Both the position numbers and the translations under genes were made by a program. Below the pieces are notes generated by a model, which saw only the letters and a program-made list of their open reading frames with translations, was not told where the DNA came from and ran no database searches. DNA of 64,000 nucleotides from Diabrotica undecimpunctata (Eukaryota > Arthropoda > Insecta > Coleoptera > Chrysomelidae), in contig NC_092809.1 of the NCBI RefSeq assembly GCF_040954645.1, forward strand, positions 82,892,389 to 82,956,388, given 5' to 3'. Below, piece after piece: positions 1-10,970 of this stretch (within the stretch, counting starts at the first letter, position 1; each line of letters opens with the position of its first letter).

Positions 1-351
1 AAGTTTAACCCAGTCGTAATATAAATTTTTTACTTAACTCGTAATCGTCAATCGCACCACCGACAAGTTCTCTAGTATTTTTGACCCATATAATCAAGAC
101 GACTAAATATCGCAAATCAGCTGTCGTAACCAAGTTATCGGCGTTCAAAATATGTAGTTGTAATTGTTTAAATAGACTTTAAAACGATATTTGCGAACCT
201 TTTTCGAAATTTGTCCCAGATTGCTGGGTGGTCCTTCAAAAAAGTATAGAAAAGTGAACCTATTTCCCTAAGGACAAAACTTGTTCCCCAAGGGAAAAAC
301 CAGCGACCTATGACCGGTGCGTGAAACAAAGGCATCAGAATGAGGTGTAGC

Positions 352-393
352 GGATTGCTGCTTTTTTTAGGATTGCTGCTTTTTTTAGGATTA
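352..393. repeat. short tandem duplication (18-bp unit, 2.3 copies)
   Basis: The 18-base unit GGATTGCTGCTTTTTTTA occurs twice in perfect tandem at 352-369 and 370-387, followed by a partial third copy. On the minus strand it lies in an 85-codon open frame (425 to 168) and gives a repeated KKSSNP. I do not recognise that frame; its downstream half (…FLKDHPAIWDKF…) looks non-random, but no family can be named. Confidence 0.6.
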
Positions 394-769
394 TAACTGG
401 GTGCCGTACGGTCATATATGATCATCTATTCGGTATCCCTAATTTCATTTAAGGTGTTAGTATGTCCAAATCTATTCAGTACATTGCTCAGGTTTTCTCG
501 CATTCTATAATATTTAAAATTCTCGAGTCTGTCCTTATAATTATATGTAAAGTAACGGGATACAGCAACGCCTCCTTTAGTTACCGTTTAGTTTAGTTTA
601 ATTTCAGAATCCTGTGATTCTGAAACAAGTCTTTGAATCTTGCTTAGTTTAGGAATAATACCTGTTTGCTGCCCCTTCGTCCCCATACCACTGACGTATA
701 TGTAATTATTGATTTTAATTACTTGTTATACATCTGACACAGAGAGAACAAAAAGAATGCTAAAAACAG

Positions 770-1080
770 CAGAGATGAAAACGCTTAGAAAAATCGATAG
801 TGAGACACAATGGGACAAGAGCTAGAAGTACAGATATACGACGGTATACAGACTTATGTAAAGTGAAGAATATCAAGAAGGGGGTAATAAAGAGAAGAGT
901 AGAATGGAAAGATCATATCAGCTAAATGACAATAAATAGAGTAGTAAAGACGGCGAGAGACGGTTTGTCAATATGAAAACAAGCAGGGGGACGACCACGA
1001 AAACGAACGACAATTTACTGGAGGCACTTTAAAAACAGACAGAGGCATGTCTATACCAAAAGAAGAAAAATAATAAAATA
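770..1080 (+). mobile_element. RTE-like LINE, 3' end fragment
   Basis: The translation carries a signature AEMKTLRKID, followed by pieces resembling the C-terminal domain that follows the reverse transcriptase in RTE-type LINEs. The same signature is at 13801-14779 on the other strand, so these are two copies of one family. This copy is riddled with stops and keeps only the last few hundred bases. It ends in an AAGAAGAAAAATAATAA-type A-rich tail, consistent with the simple-repeat 3' tails of this clade. It is a dead fragment with no product. Confidence 0.55.
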
Positions 1081-1391
1081 AAAAATAAAAATTTATTATA
1101 ACATGTCTGACTTTAAACTACACAATTTTCCATGAGTGCGTCTGGCTACCATTAACATAGTTACCGCTCCCTTGGCTCGCCGTTCTATTTGCTGATTCCA
1201 CGTAACTCTCGAGTCTTATATTACCGAAGATATTTTACTTCACTCACCAAACTTAAATCCGTAACATTTAGGCTTAAAAGACCCAATCAGCCAATTTTTT
1301 AGCCAATTTAACTGAAACTACTTTTACATAAAAATCGTTTAAGCGTGTTTTCTTGACCATAAAATTTTTGGCAGAAGTTGCGAGAGAAGAT

Positions 1392-1432
1392 AAATCAACG
1401 AGATGAAGATTTCATCTTCATCTCGTTGATTT
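1392..1432. repeat. perfect 19-bp inverted repeat
   Basis: AAATCAACGAGATGAAGAT is followed after a 3-base spacer (TTC) by its exact reverse complement. It could form a strong hairpin or cruciform. It sits between the Cyt-b5-r exon and unassigned DNA and may be the core of a very short MITE; no TSD is evident. Confidence 0.85.
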
Positions 1433-1455
1433 AAAATTTTCGTGAATCTAAAAAT

Positions 1456-1566
1456 TTATAAATGATCTTAACCTTTAAATGTTTATATTTGGCGGTAGGT
1501 GGTTATAGTGGGTGGTCACTGCTTCGCCGCTAATTATAAACATTTACAGGCTAAGATCATTCATAA
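1456..1566. repeat. short inverted-repeat element (MITE-like)
   Basis: The left arm 1456-1486 pairs with the right arm 1536-1566 with about 3 mismatches in 31 positions; a weaker GGCGG/CCGC pairing continues inward. The GC-richer loop (GGTGGTTATAGTGGGTGG region) stands out from its AT-rich surroundings. The arm-loop-arm layout of about 110 bp resembles a small foldback MITE. No transposase relationship can be assigned. Confidence 0.6.
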
Positions 1567-1582
1567 TTTTATTTTACAATTT

Positions 1583-1680
1583 TTTGAAAAGGATTTCCGG
1601 ATTGGAAATCGAAATATCAGAACAAAAGTAAAATGTAATTCTCATTGCAATCAATTGTGGTCTAATCCCATATAAGATAA
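1583..1680 (+). repeat. hairpin-GAAAYRTC repeat tail, copy 1
   Basis: GATTTCCGGATTGGAAATC forms a 7-bp stem with a short loop and runs straight into GAAATATC. A spacer and …TTGTGGTCTAATCCCATA follow. The same arrangement (stem, GAAACGTC, spacer, TTGTGGCTTATTCCCA) recurs near 2761-2841 and 49800-49880. The layout resembles the 3' tails of Penelope-like elements, in which a stem precedes a GAAAC block, but no coding sequence is attached here. Confidence 0.45.
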
Positions 1681-1713
1681 CAATCTATATAGAAGGATAT
1701 GTATGTATATTAC

Positions 1714-1943
1714 CTTTGTTAGTACAAGCCAGTCGGAACCTCCCGGATGTTTGTTAACAAATTTAGTTAAATCATAGATATTATCATGTATTCTCCATAA
1801 TCCTTCAGCTCCATCATCTATTTGTTTCTCTTTAATCCACATATATGTCGTCACAACTCCACCCTTACCTCTAGATGGTATTGGTTTTATTCCTAATGAT
1901 GATTTTGGAACAAAAGCCTTATTTGCCAACATGTTTTTGTCTT
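1714..1943 (-). CDS. Cyt-b5-r: cytochrome b5-related protein, N-terminal exon (partial)
   Basis: The minus-strand exon encodes a cytochrome b5 heme-binding segment containing [15 protein letters not shown] and then KHPGG, the conserved heme-ligand His-Pro-Gly-Gly motif. The stretch [15 protein letters not shown] matches the start of insect cytochrome b5-related proteins, membrane proteins that fuse a b5 domain to a fatty-acid-desaturase-like domain. The probable start codon is the ATG at 1932. Just upstream, ATTTTACTATCAG at about 1944-1956 (minus) looks like a splice acceptor in the 5'UTR. The exon ends at …CTAACAAAG followed by GTAATA, a good donor, in phase 0 after 73 codons. The next exons should lie at lower coordinates, but none is visible in bases 1-1700, so the following intron is at least 1.7 kb. 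This is the only convincing host gene piece in the window. Confidence 0.8.
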
Positions 1944-2344
1944 CTGATAGTAAAATAAGTTTAAGGCACCACAAGTTCTTAAGTGTTACTGATAAGACAG
2001 TATTTAACCCTTACTCTTAATCAAAAACAAAAACAAATATAAGTTAAAAATATCAGCATTGACGTAGTTATTACTATCAGTGTTTACAATTGTAATAATA
2101 AAAATAGTATTGTTTAATTTTGGTAAATGTTTATTTTCTAAATAATTTAATATTTAAATTAATTAATTAAAAATCAATTTTCTATGGCAAAGGAGAAACT
2201 GCGTTAATTTGACTATAACGAATAAAAAAGTGTATATAAATCAGAAAATAAAGAATGAGATATAAGGTTTAATCCCTGATAATATGATAACGTACACGAA
2301 ATGTGCAGAATATTTTAAATCGAAATAAATACTTATTTATTACA

Positions 2345-2495
2345 CTATATTAACCCATAAACACTTATTACCGAAAGAGCTACCACCAGAATGCTTATAC
2401 CGTAGATGCCAAAAAAACAGTCCAGCACATATTTACAGAATGTCCACTTTACTCGTATGAACGAAGCATCAACAACATTTTGTGAAGAATCAAGT
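2345..2495 (+). mobile_element. jockey-like LINE ORF2 C-terminal relic
   Basis: After allowing frame changes the translation gives HKHLLPKE, CQK and HIFTECPLYSYERS, the cysteine/histidine segment after the RNase H domain of jockey-type ORF2 proteins (pattern C..C then H….CP.Y..ER). The equivalent segment is much clearer at 36803-37030. It is a short, frameshifted remnant. Confidence 0.5.
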
Positions 2496-2659
2496 TAGCT
2501 TAAAAATATATTAAACTGTAACTTATCCAATACAATTAAAAATTTTAAGAACATTTACTTATTTCATAAAATGTAATAATTTCTTTAAATGATAAATTTT
2601 TATTTTAACTTTATATTTAAATATTGTTCTGAAGCTATTTTCTTAAGGCATCTTAATCC

Positions 2660-2841
2660 AATTACTATTTTCGGTGGGAATAAAACCCAATATATGTTTA
2701 AAATAAGTTTCCATTTGAGTTTTAAATAAAAGTAGTTCTCAAAATAAAAATCGTTTTTATTTTGAGAACGATTTCCGAAATGGAAATCGAAACGTCAAAA
2801 ATAAACTTATATTGTGGCTTATTCCCAACGAAAATAGTAAT
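2660..2841. repeat. inverted pair of the hairpin-GAAACGTC repeat
   Basis: The outer arms match as inverted copies (AATTACTATTTTCGGTGGGAA on the left against the reverse complement of …TTCCCAACGAAAATAGTAATT on the right). The centre is a perfect palindrome, GTTCTCAAAATAAAAA / TTTTTATTTTGAGAAC around TCG. The right half holds the stem GATTTCC…GGAAATC followed by GAAACGTC. Two tails of the same family therefore sit tail-inverted, similar in outline to the larger Penelope pair at 22313-23772. Confidence 0.6.
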
Positions 2842-3228
2842 TGCATTTATATGTAAACAAACATAGGTACATATTTTAATTCCTAAACATCCGTTAATAG
2901 CCTTTTAGGGTTGATGCGGTTTTTGTAAATAAAAAACGGCGCGTGACACTTAAGAAGTGCTGACAGAAGTGAATACTTCTTATAGCGCGGTATTACATGT
3001 GGGTTAATGAAATTGTATGTCTACTTATTACTGAATTGTTAATATTTTTTATCACAACCCCACACATTTAAGTTCTTTAAAATCTTAAAAATATTAATTT
3101 TTTTAATTATTTTGTTTAATGACTTTAGTCATTTTCATAATTTGTTAAGTATAATATAGAATTTCATCATTTGCATTTTCATTATTATCTTTTTTTTTAA
3201 TAATTTTTATATTAATTGTATGTATTAA

Positions 3229-3245
3229 TGTATGTATGTATGTAT
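3229..3245. repeat. (TATG)n microsatellite
   Basis: Four uninterrupted TGTA units lie in a T-rich stretch. Confidence 0.7.
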
Positions 3246-3589
3246 TTATGTTTAATTATTTCATTTTGATTATCGTTATATTTTATTACAATAGATTTAT
3301 CAAAACAAAAAAACTGGATGTGGCGCTCTAGTAATGGCCGAGGATGGGAAGCATAGCTTTCTTGTCTACGCAGGGAGCGATGTTTTATAACCTTATTTAT
3401 TATTATTATATTATATATATATTATAAATCCTTATTTTATAAAAATATTTTAAAATCAAAATTAGTCCAATCGATCCAGTCGTTCTCAAGTTATTATTAA
3501 AAAATAAAATGATGTTTGTTAAACGTAATTTTATTTCAAACCTTGTTCTATCACTTCCCGATAAGTATTTTGGGCCTATTTCATTTTAG

Positions 3590-3885
3590 AGATATTGCGA
3601 TATAGATTATTAAATTGAAGCAAATCCCATTTTTCATTATAATTTTCTTCAGATACTTCTAATGCTCCAAGAACTTTCGCGGCATCCCCTTTAGCGCCCG
3701 TTGCAAGTAGTAATTAAACATCCGTAAGCTTATGATTTGTGTGTACACTAATACCTTAAATGTATTATGAAATTCAGACCAACCTAAATACGACTCAGAA
3801 AATGATGGAATTTCCATTGTCGCCAATTTGATACTCCCCACTTTTGAATTGCTTAAATTACTTTTACAATGTTTAACTGAATTTC
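3590..3885 (-). pseudogene. BEL/Pao gag fragment (DUF1759-like)
   Basis: Read on the minus strand, IKLATMEIPSFSESYLGWSEF is followed, after a frameshift, by a segment with KGDAAKVLGALEVSEENY. This order is typical of the DUF1759 gag domain of BEL/Pao retrotransposons (a proline-rich start, P.F.G….W..F, then KG.A..V…L). The intact BEL element at 58.4 kb has the homologous stretch with PIPTFDGTVENWLEF and GDASKVL. At least one frameshift separates the halves, and no LTR or polymerase is attached. It is an old isolated gag relic of a different BEL lineage from the 58-kb element. Confidence 0.65.
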
Positions 3886-4182
3886 TGCGAACCTAATCCA
3901 ATATTTTTCACATTTTTTTTTGCGAAGAGGCAATTCTACAATATGATCATCCTTGAAATTAGTTTCAAAATGTCCATTTTAATCTTTATTAAACAACCAT
4001 TAATTAAATAAACAAATATAGTCAACTACCTGCCAATAAAAGTAAATAAAAAATACTGTATGTCATAAAATGAACCGAACTTACGTAGTAATAGAACTTA
4101 CTACGTAGTACTCCACGTACTGTAGAGAGAATAAAATCCACAAGGAAACTAAATTCCTGTAGTTTGCTGTATATCATATATC

Positions 4183-4332
4183 ACAAAAATTTTATTTAAA
4201 AAATTCGTTTATAAAAGGTATAATAATAAAAACCTTATCAGACTATGGTGATTCATATGCTTCAAACATGTACATCCAATAGGGATTTTATTATTATACC
4301 TTTTATTAAGGAGTTTTTAAATAAACTTTTTG
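4183..4332. mobile_element. foldback MITE, member 1
   Basis: The left arm 4183-4231 (starting ACAAAAA) pairs with the right arm 4284-4332 (ending TTTTTGT) over about 49 bp with few mismatches, around a 50-bp loop. Both arms carry TTTATAAAAGGTATA-type sequence. The same arm sequence builds the tighter palindrome at 6421-6526, so this is a repeated foldback family. Confidence 0.7.
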
Positions 4333-4719
4333 TAGAGAGAATAGGTAACTCTTTCGCGGTATTTAGGGAGAAGAGGACTTATCGGTATAAGTGAGCAATT
4401 GAAAAAAGTAGATTGTTATTTTAAGAACTCATTTTCAGAAACCGGTTGAAACATTTACCTTACATTGCCCAATTTGCACAGTAGATGACACTTAAACTGA
4501 GATAACAATAGGGGAGCATAAATCATCTTTGTAATAAAGAGAAAACTCGCTTGTGGGTGGCCGACATCTCAATGAGATCAGCAAAGATTATGTCGACAAG
4601 ACAACGTCGAACAGTACAGTGTTCTTTGTAATGCACAAACATTCCTTTTCCTAGGTCTTTTAGAACATAAAATGTTTGAATAAAATTTTCTGTTTTGTCT
4701 GTAAGTTACTAAAATCTGT

Positions 4720-5960
4720 ATTACGCTTCACAATACTTTCGGTCACACCTATTATCCTCATCATTGGCTCTACAACCCATAGTGGGTCTTGGCCTGTTCT
4801 AGGACCAGCTTCCATTCCTTCCAATTCCTTCGCTTTAGTTTTCCTATCTCGTACTCTTAACACTCATAAGTCGTCTTTTACCTGGTCCTTAAATTATGCT
4901 TTGGGCCTAACTTTTCTCCTCTATAAGTGGCCTAGCCACCGCTGCCTGTTTATTTTAAAGGACCTACCAATACTAGATTTACTATAAAGGCTGTAAAACT
5001 TAAAATTATAGCGCCTACGCCATAAACCGTTTTTCCTACACGCCTTTATAAATATTTTCCGTACATCAATATTTTCGTTTTTTTTATGACTATGTTTGAT
5101 GTTAAAAGTTTCTTTAATCCATAATACATACGTTTTAATTTCTCTCTATTTGCTAGATACATATATTGTACGTCTTTCAATTTCTGAAGTTACTGTATGG
5201 CTTTGGTTGATTTGTGAGTCGTATTTGTGAGATATATGAACTCTCTTACTCCTTCGAAAGTATGTTCGAACTGTTAGATCTTTAGGTTTTGCTACTTGCT
5301 AATTATTTGTCACATACTTACACTCAACTGTTAAGAGGTTTGCTTTAACCAATTTCACTAAGTGTATTGGGATATTAAATTCTAAAATGGCTTTGTATAG
5401 TGCGTTTCTCTCTACACTGTCATAAGTACATCTAAAATCCATTCCATACTCATATGTTTTTCCAAGGTTTCTCTTAAGGAAAATATTAAATGGATAGTTG
5501 ATTTTTCTTTGCGAAACTGATATTTGACTATTATGTTTTCAACATACCCCGATAGCCGATCGTAAATAATGTAGGCCAATATTTTTTAGGTCACGTTTAG
5601 GAGGGTAATTCCAATGTAGTTATCACAAATTGTTTGATTTCCTTTCTTATGAATAGATAAAATTATACCTAAGTTCAAGTTTTCTGGTAGTTGGTAGTTT
5701 TATCTGCTTCTAAATCAGTTCTACGAGCCTACTTATACCACAGCTCAGATTTTGCGCCATGTTTTAAAAAGCTCAGAAGGAATGCCGTCTGCTCCAGCAG
5801 CTTTGTTTTCTTTCAATTTTTGTATTGATTTGTTGGAATGTTATCTTTCTATCTTTCATCTTCCATGCTTTCGAGTTGGATTTCTTATTTTTGCAACCTT
5901 ATGTTACTTATATTTAGTCTCTCTTTAAAATTTTCTGCTTATAAAATCGTAGACCAGCCG
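4720..5960 (-). pseudogene. RTE-like LINE reverse transcriptase fragment
   Basis: Going down the minus strand, the frames give NYIGITLLNVT and KILAYIIYDRL (fingers), YEYGMDFRCTYDSVERNALY (palm motif with the first catalytic Asp), later RQRWLGHLYR, and finally WKEWKLVLEQAKTHYGL, the usual C-terminal end of this type of LINE protein. The order is collinear with a complete RT-to-C-terminus segment, but stops and frameshifts are scattered throughout. The endonuclease half is missing, so it is a 5'-truncated, inactive copy. Confidence 0.65.
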
Positions 5961-6420
5961 TTCTGATGATGCCTATTGGGCTGAAATACGTATAAACGGA
6001 TGCGCAAGCTCCTTATACGTGAAATAAAATCTTAACTGTCTTTTCCTTTTCTGCTTATCTTTCTAGTACCTAGTCCTGATTACCAATGATAACACTGGTA
6101 AACACACAATCTGCTACCGGAAATGTTTTCACTGTTTCTAGGTAATTTGGGTCTACTAAACCTAAAAATTATATCAGAATTGCTTCATTAGATCGTTTTC
6201 ACAAAAGACCACATTTTTAACATATCAGGTAATTTAACCTACATATGTAGTGCTGCTATCCATTAAAGAAATAACATACGAATAAAAAAAAGATATTTAG
6301 TGTATAATAATCAAGTTACAAACATATCTGTCAAAAAATTCGAACTTTTTCATCTAACCTATCCAGCATCGCAGCACATGACGGTTATTTGGCGTAACAT
6401 AAGAACTTTCTTTTATGTAA

Positions 6421-6526
6421 AAAAATTTATTTAAAAAATTCCTTTATAAAAGGTATATATTAAAACACCCTATAGGGTATTTTAATATATACCTTTTATA
6501 AAGGAATTTTTAAATGAATTTTTTGT
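6421..6526. mobile_element. foldback MITE, member 2 (near-perfect palindrome)
   Basis: Bases 6421-6473 and 6474-6526 are almost exact reverse complements around the self-complementary centre CCCTATAGGG. The arms share ATTCCTTTATAAAAGGTATA with the element at 4183-4332. Almost no loop remains. The terminal bases (AAAAA…TTTTTGTGATA) match member 1, supporting one family. Confidence 0.75.
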
Positions 6527-6539
6527 GATACATGGTATA

Positions 6540-6736
6540 CAGCCAGCTACAGGAACATATTTTTCTTGTGGATTTCTTTTATGTGATTTTCTTTCAAAGG
6601 ATTTAAAAGGACGCGACGGTCCCTTTGAAGACTTCAACAGTAATCGACCATCGCGTGAGTATCCTATCTCCCCTGATACCCATGTTCCATCGTTTTGATA
6701 TCTTGGTGAAATCGTTGCCCCTATTCCCACTAGCAA
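6540..6736 (-). CDS. unrecognised coding-like segment
   Basis: A minus-strand frame of about 65 residues (including GTWVSGEIGYSRDGRLLLKS and later EKYVPVAGC) has balanced composition and lacks the lysine/isoleucine/asparagine bias of chance frames here. It runs into the foldback MITE at its 3' side, where the last 18 or so residues are MITE sequence. I cannot name a family. It could be an exon, or a fragment of an unrecognised transposon interrupted by the MITE. Confidence 0.3.
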
Positions 6737-6899
6737 GTATGTTTACCTTGCAAACCGGCGCTCAGGTGTTGAGGCGTGAGTCTATAGATTTGGGATGGGG
6801 TATATTTGGAAAAAAAATTGGGAATAGAAACGTATCAATGAAAATGATAGAATTTGGTACTACAAAGGAGAAAAATTAAGGGCGCCACCTAAGCGATGA

Positions 6900-9808
6900 G
6901 GACAACTCGACACTTGCCCTATAAAAACATTGGTTTATAAAAGATTAAAAAAAAGTCATGCTAACTTCTCAAAAAAAAAACCAAAATGCATATAGTCGAA
7001 AATAAAGAGAAACAAACACACTTACCTTATATTGTCGCTCTACTTTCCTGTCATATTGGTAACGGGATTTAATTAAGCATCAGATCTAAGTAACCCAATT
7101 CAGTTTAAAAATTTAAAATCTATCTAATCACATTAAATTATTATTGCTAAACGCGATTGTTTGTTTATGACATTGAAAATATCGGTGTAACTGGAACGCA
7201 CGCTGACCTAATGAAATTTACAATGTAATTAAAAGCTTATTAAACAAGGTGTAAAAATTATATTAGTAAAACATTATTACATAAACAAACGCACGTGAGT
7301 TAAAAAGCTGGAAAATAACAGTACATTAATATTATTAAGAATAAAGAATCAATAGAACGGCCGAAGTTAGTGTTGTCGTCCGTCAACTGGGTACACTCTA
7401 TTATTATACTTAGAGAACTAATAAAGGAATTATAAGTATTTAGTGAGTTCGAGTAATTAACCATATGCAGGGGGTAAACTACAGGTATACTAATAGATGA
7501 ATAAATGGATAAATGGACAAAAGTGAACTAACAAAAACCATATGTGAAATATATTATGTAATTAAATTTATTGTATCCCTTATACATTATAGAATTTTTC
7601 ATATAAAAATGATTGCACGTCATTCAAGATTTACGACGTCAGAACCCCACAGCGTTGCCAAAACAAGAAAATAGTTACTAGGTGAGGAATTTTTAAAATG
7701 TCAACAATTTGTCAAACGGTTATATTAAAAGTAAATACGCTTACCTAACGTAAATACCTCTTTTAGAGCATTAATAGTAAAAACGTCCCGCCATTATTTC
7801 TTGTTTAAAATAATCAATCTTATATGAAAGCTTATCAGCTTTCTACAGACAATTTAGTTGTTTAGTATAGCACAATCACAGTACACAACAATAATTAGTT
7901 TTTAAAGCTATTAATCTAAATTTAATATGTATTTATAAATACAATTTATTAATATATAATATACTATGATCAAATTGTGTAAGAAATCAAAACAAAAAGC
8001 GGCAACTCTTTATACAATTTTGCCACACGCTGAACTGTCGTTGTCGTGTTGACGCCTATGAAAGATCGAACAGTTCCGTGTGGGTTTCGTATTATTAGCT
8101 GTGTAAAGAAAATTTGAACTCCAAGGTTGACGTTCTGGAAATTTTAAATATAAAAGTGACGTCACTTTATATAAATTGTGACGTGCAACGTTTTTACTTT
8201 GAAAAATGGTACAAATTATACAGTTTAAGAGATAAAAATTATTACTTATTATTCTCCGTTCACAAATTGTTGAGAGCACGAAATGTGCCTCAAACTCATA
8301 AAACAGTCGTAAATCATAGGCGTTCCTGAGGTGTTTATTCATTAAATAATACTATAATGTTTTAATACTGTTATATATATTGTTATGATTCATTTTATTA
8401 GCCAAAGATAAAAATTAAAATTACTAAATAGACCATTTAAATAAATTTCCAAGATATCCTGGAGAGTTGTTATGCTATGTAAAATTAAGAATAATATTGG
8501 TTTGCTTTAAAAATATTTCAAAGTACAAAATATAAGTCAAATAATTCACCTAATAAACTATAAAAGATATTTCGAAGAAATGAAAGTCCATTATCTTTGA
8601 ATTACCTGTAGTAAACAAAATTTAAAGATATGCATAAATTATTTTCTTTGTAAAATATATTCGAGTGACGGAGCTTAAGTGAAATGAAGAATGCGACCGG
8701 GTTTTCCAAATGGACTTGTACAGTGAATAAGACAATAGGGTAGAATTTAGAAATTATATTTCTCCGTTAGTTCTTAAGAATTTGTAGAAACCGATTAGCA
8801 TGTTAATAGTTTTTAGGAAATTTATAATTGTAGGTAAAATTGTTGTTTGTCATCTGAATGGTAGATGAGGAGAAGTGTGTGACGAACTCTGATTGGAGGA
8901 CATTGAAAAAAAGTGGAATATTTATGTCGGAATGAGAGTTTAGCTAGATTTTGGAGGGAGAAAAGATAATCAGTTGTTTTCCAAGGGTGCAAGGCGAACA
9001 GTCGTTGTTCTTTGGCGGTTCCCAAGTGATAGTAAGCATTAGAAGTAAATGTTTGTGAGTTTTCGTGGACTAAGTGTATCCTGACGGAAGCTGATCTAGT
9101 AAAATATTGTAAGTCATACCTTTCTACTTATATATTCCAAAAGTCACTGTTCAGGCCGGAACGAGAGATTCAGTTTATCGAGAGGAGAAGAGGCTAGCAT
9201 ATTTTGAACGATACGTGCATCTGAAGGAGATCATTGAAGACGAGAGGCTCGCAATAATTTGTTGTAAGATTGCTGATTACCTAGGGAACGGCTAAGAATA
9301 GATAGTGTAGGATACAAGGAACAAGGATTTGGACAACTCATCATCAGAGAGATAGTTTTTTTTTTTAACATTCGTCAGTTTTTCTTTATCAACAGAGTTT
9401 TTTTCTTTTAATTGCTTCAGAAAAGATAGACATATTTATCAGGAGATACAGAACAACAATTTTGATTTGAAATTTTAATTTATATAGTATATAACATTAA
9501 TTTTTGAAGGTTCACGTACGTAGAAAAAAATTTTGATAATCATTGTATTAGATATTTCTTGTTTAAGATATTTGAGTGTGAATTTTATTTAAATATATAA
9601 TTTGTATCATTAGATGTTTTTTATTATTCCGGTATTCTCTAGACCTTACCTATCATATGTAAAGCATAGATATTGAAGCACGAATATAACCCTGAGATAA
9701 GAGAATTAAATAGTGTTATAAAATCATAATTGCATCATTTAAATAAGTTTAATTAATTAATTAATTAGCTAATTAATTGCTTGGCGAACCTTTGACTTTT
9801 AATATCAA

Positions 9809-9810
<2 letters not shown>
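6900..9810. other. no recognisable gene; unassigned AT-rich DNA
   Basis: I see no convincing domain here. The open frames around 8010-8342 overlap on both strands and have no recognisable motif. The part at about 8650-9320 is GC-richer than its surroundings and purine-rich (GAGAGGAGAAGAGG), which could mark an old untranslated or LTR-like repeat. ATTA tandem repeats lie at about 9745-9775. Confidence 0.5.

Positions 9811-9812
<2 letters not shown>

Positions 9813-9882
<70 letters not shown>
9813..9882. repeat. (TA)n tract
   Basis: About 35 uninterrupted AT dinucleotides. Unlike the tracts at 10971, 25111 and 38736, it is not joined to a recognisable LINE end. Confidence 0.95.
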
Positions 9883-9887
<5 letters not shown>

Positions 9888-9889
9888 AT

Positions 9890-10965
9890 AATATTTTAAT
9901 ACTAATATATTTAGCAAAAAAACAATTAAAACTTTCAGGGCTAATGTTGGTTATTATATTATATTAATAAAAATAAGAATTTAACCATTAACAATTTTGT
10001 AAATAAGAATACCTTATCTCTTTGGATATTTCAATACTAATCTTCGCGTTTAATCACTTTACTAGAAAACCTGAAATTCATATCCGAAGGTACTATTCGT
10101 TGCAAGATAATTAGGACGGAATTCCCCAGATTTTTAATAATATAATGGGTATAAAGATGCCGGATTTGGCCACAAGCCTCGTCTGTTTAGTTTATATTCA
10201 GTCTTAACTTGAAAGGGTGAAGTTATTACGAAAGAAAACAATTTTTTTGTTTAGTACGTTTTTGATCGCATGTAATTTACGGCTCGTCTGTGTGTCAATC
10301 AACGTTGACGATTTATATGAGTTTTTCCTTTGACCTCACTTGTTTGTTTGTTTTTTCTTAGCCGATCAATGGGTGAAATTTGGTGTTATTAACCACCTTT
10401 CCTTTCATTTATTGGTTCCTTACAAGGAGGTTGTCACCCAAACTCATCTTATCATTTAAATAAACCGCTCTATTATTAGGGTTGGTATTTTACCTTGTTG
10501 TTCTGTCATAATTAATGACCTCAAGGTTTACTGTCTTTTTACGTTGGTGGCGTGTTTGTCTTAATTAAACACCATTTTACCGGCAGTATTCAAGAAGCCA
10601 GGAGTGGTAATTTCATTATACGTTAAATTATTCAATTTCAATATTAATTAATATAATAATGCTACCTAAAGTTAAAATTAAATAATAACTATTGCTGTTT
10701 TGTTGGAAGTGCATCTATGATTTTCTTAGTTCTTCATTCTCTTTTTCAATGTTTTTTTACTTATACATTTTTATATAAAAAAAACCACATGTTTTTTTTG
10801 CTGTGCTTAGTTTAAACAAATTGTTAACTTATTTAGTTCAATTTATTGTTTATACATCGTAATCGTATAATTTCCATTTACTTAAGTGTCTTTACAACTT
10901 TAATATCACTGACTGCTACATATCTTTTTAAGGTAACACATGTAACAACTTTTCCATGCTTGTGT
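9890..10965. other. no gene recognised
   Basis: Unassigned AT-rich sequence. The part at about 10120-10620 is less AT-rich, with no domain in any frame. Confidence 0.5.
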
Positions 10966-10970
10966 GGTTT

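Noticed and set aside
168..425. Minus-strand 85-codon frame with FLKDHPAIWDKFRKRF
   Set aside because: It could be an exon, but no family is recognised, no splice context is clear, and part of it is an 18-bp tandem duplication; noted only under that repeat.
8010..8342. 110-codon minus frame overlapping a 71-codon plus frame
   Set aside because: No domain, no conserved motif, and both strands are open; probably chance.
9745..9882. ATTA repeats plus TA tract as a replication origin-like AT-rich element
   Set aside because: Simple-sequence repeats are common throughout this window, and nothing specific supports an origin.
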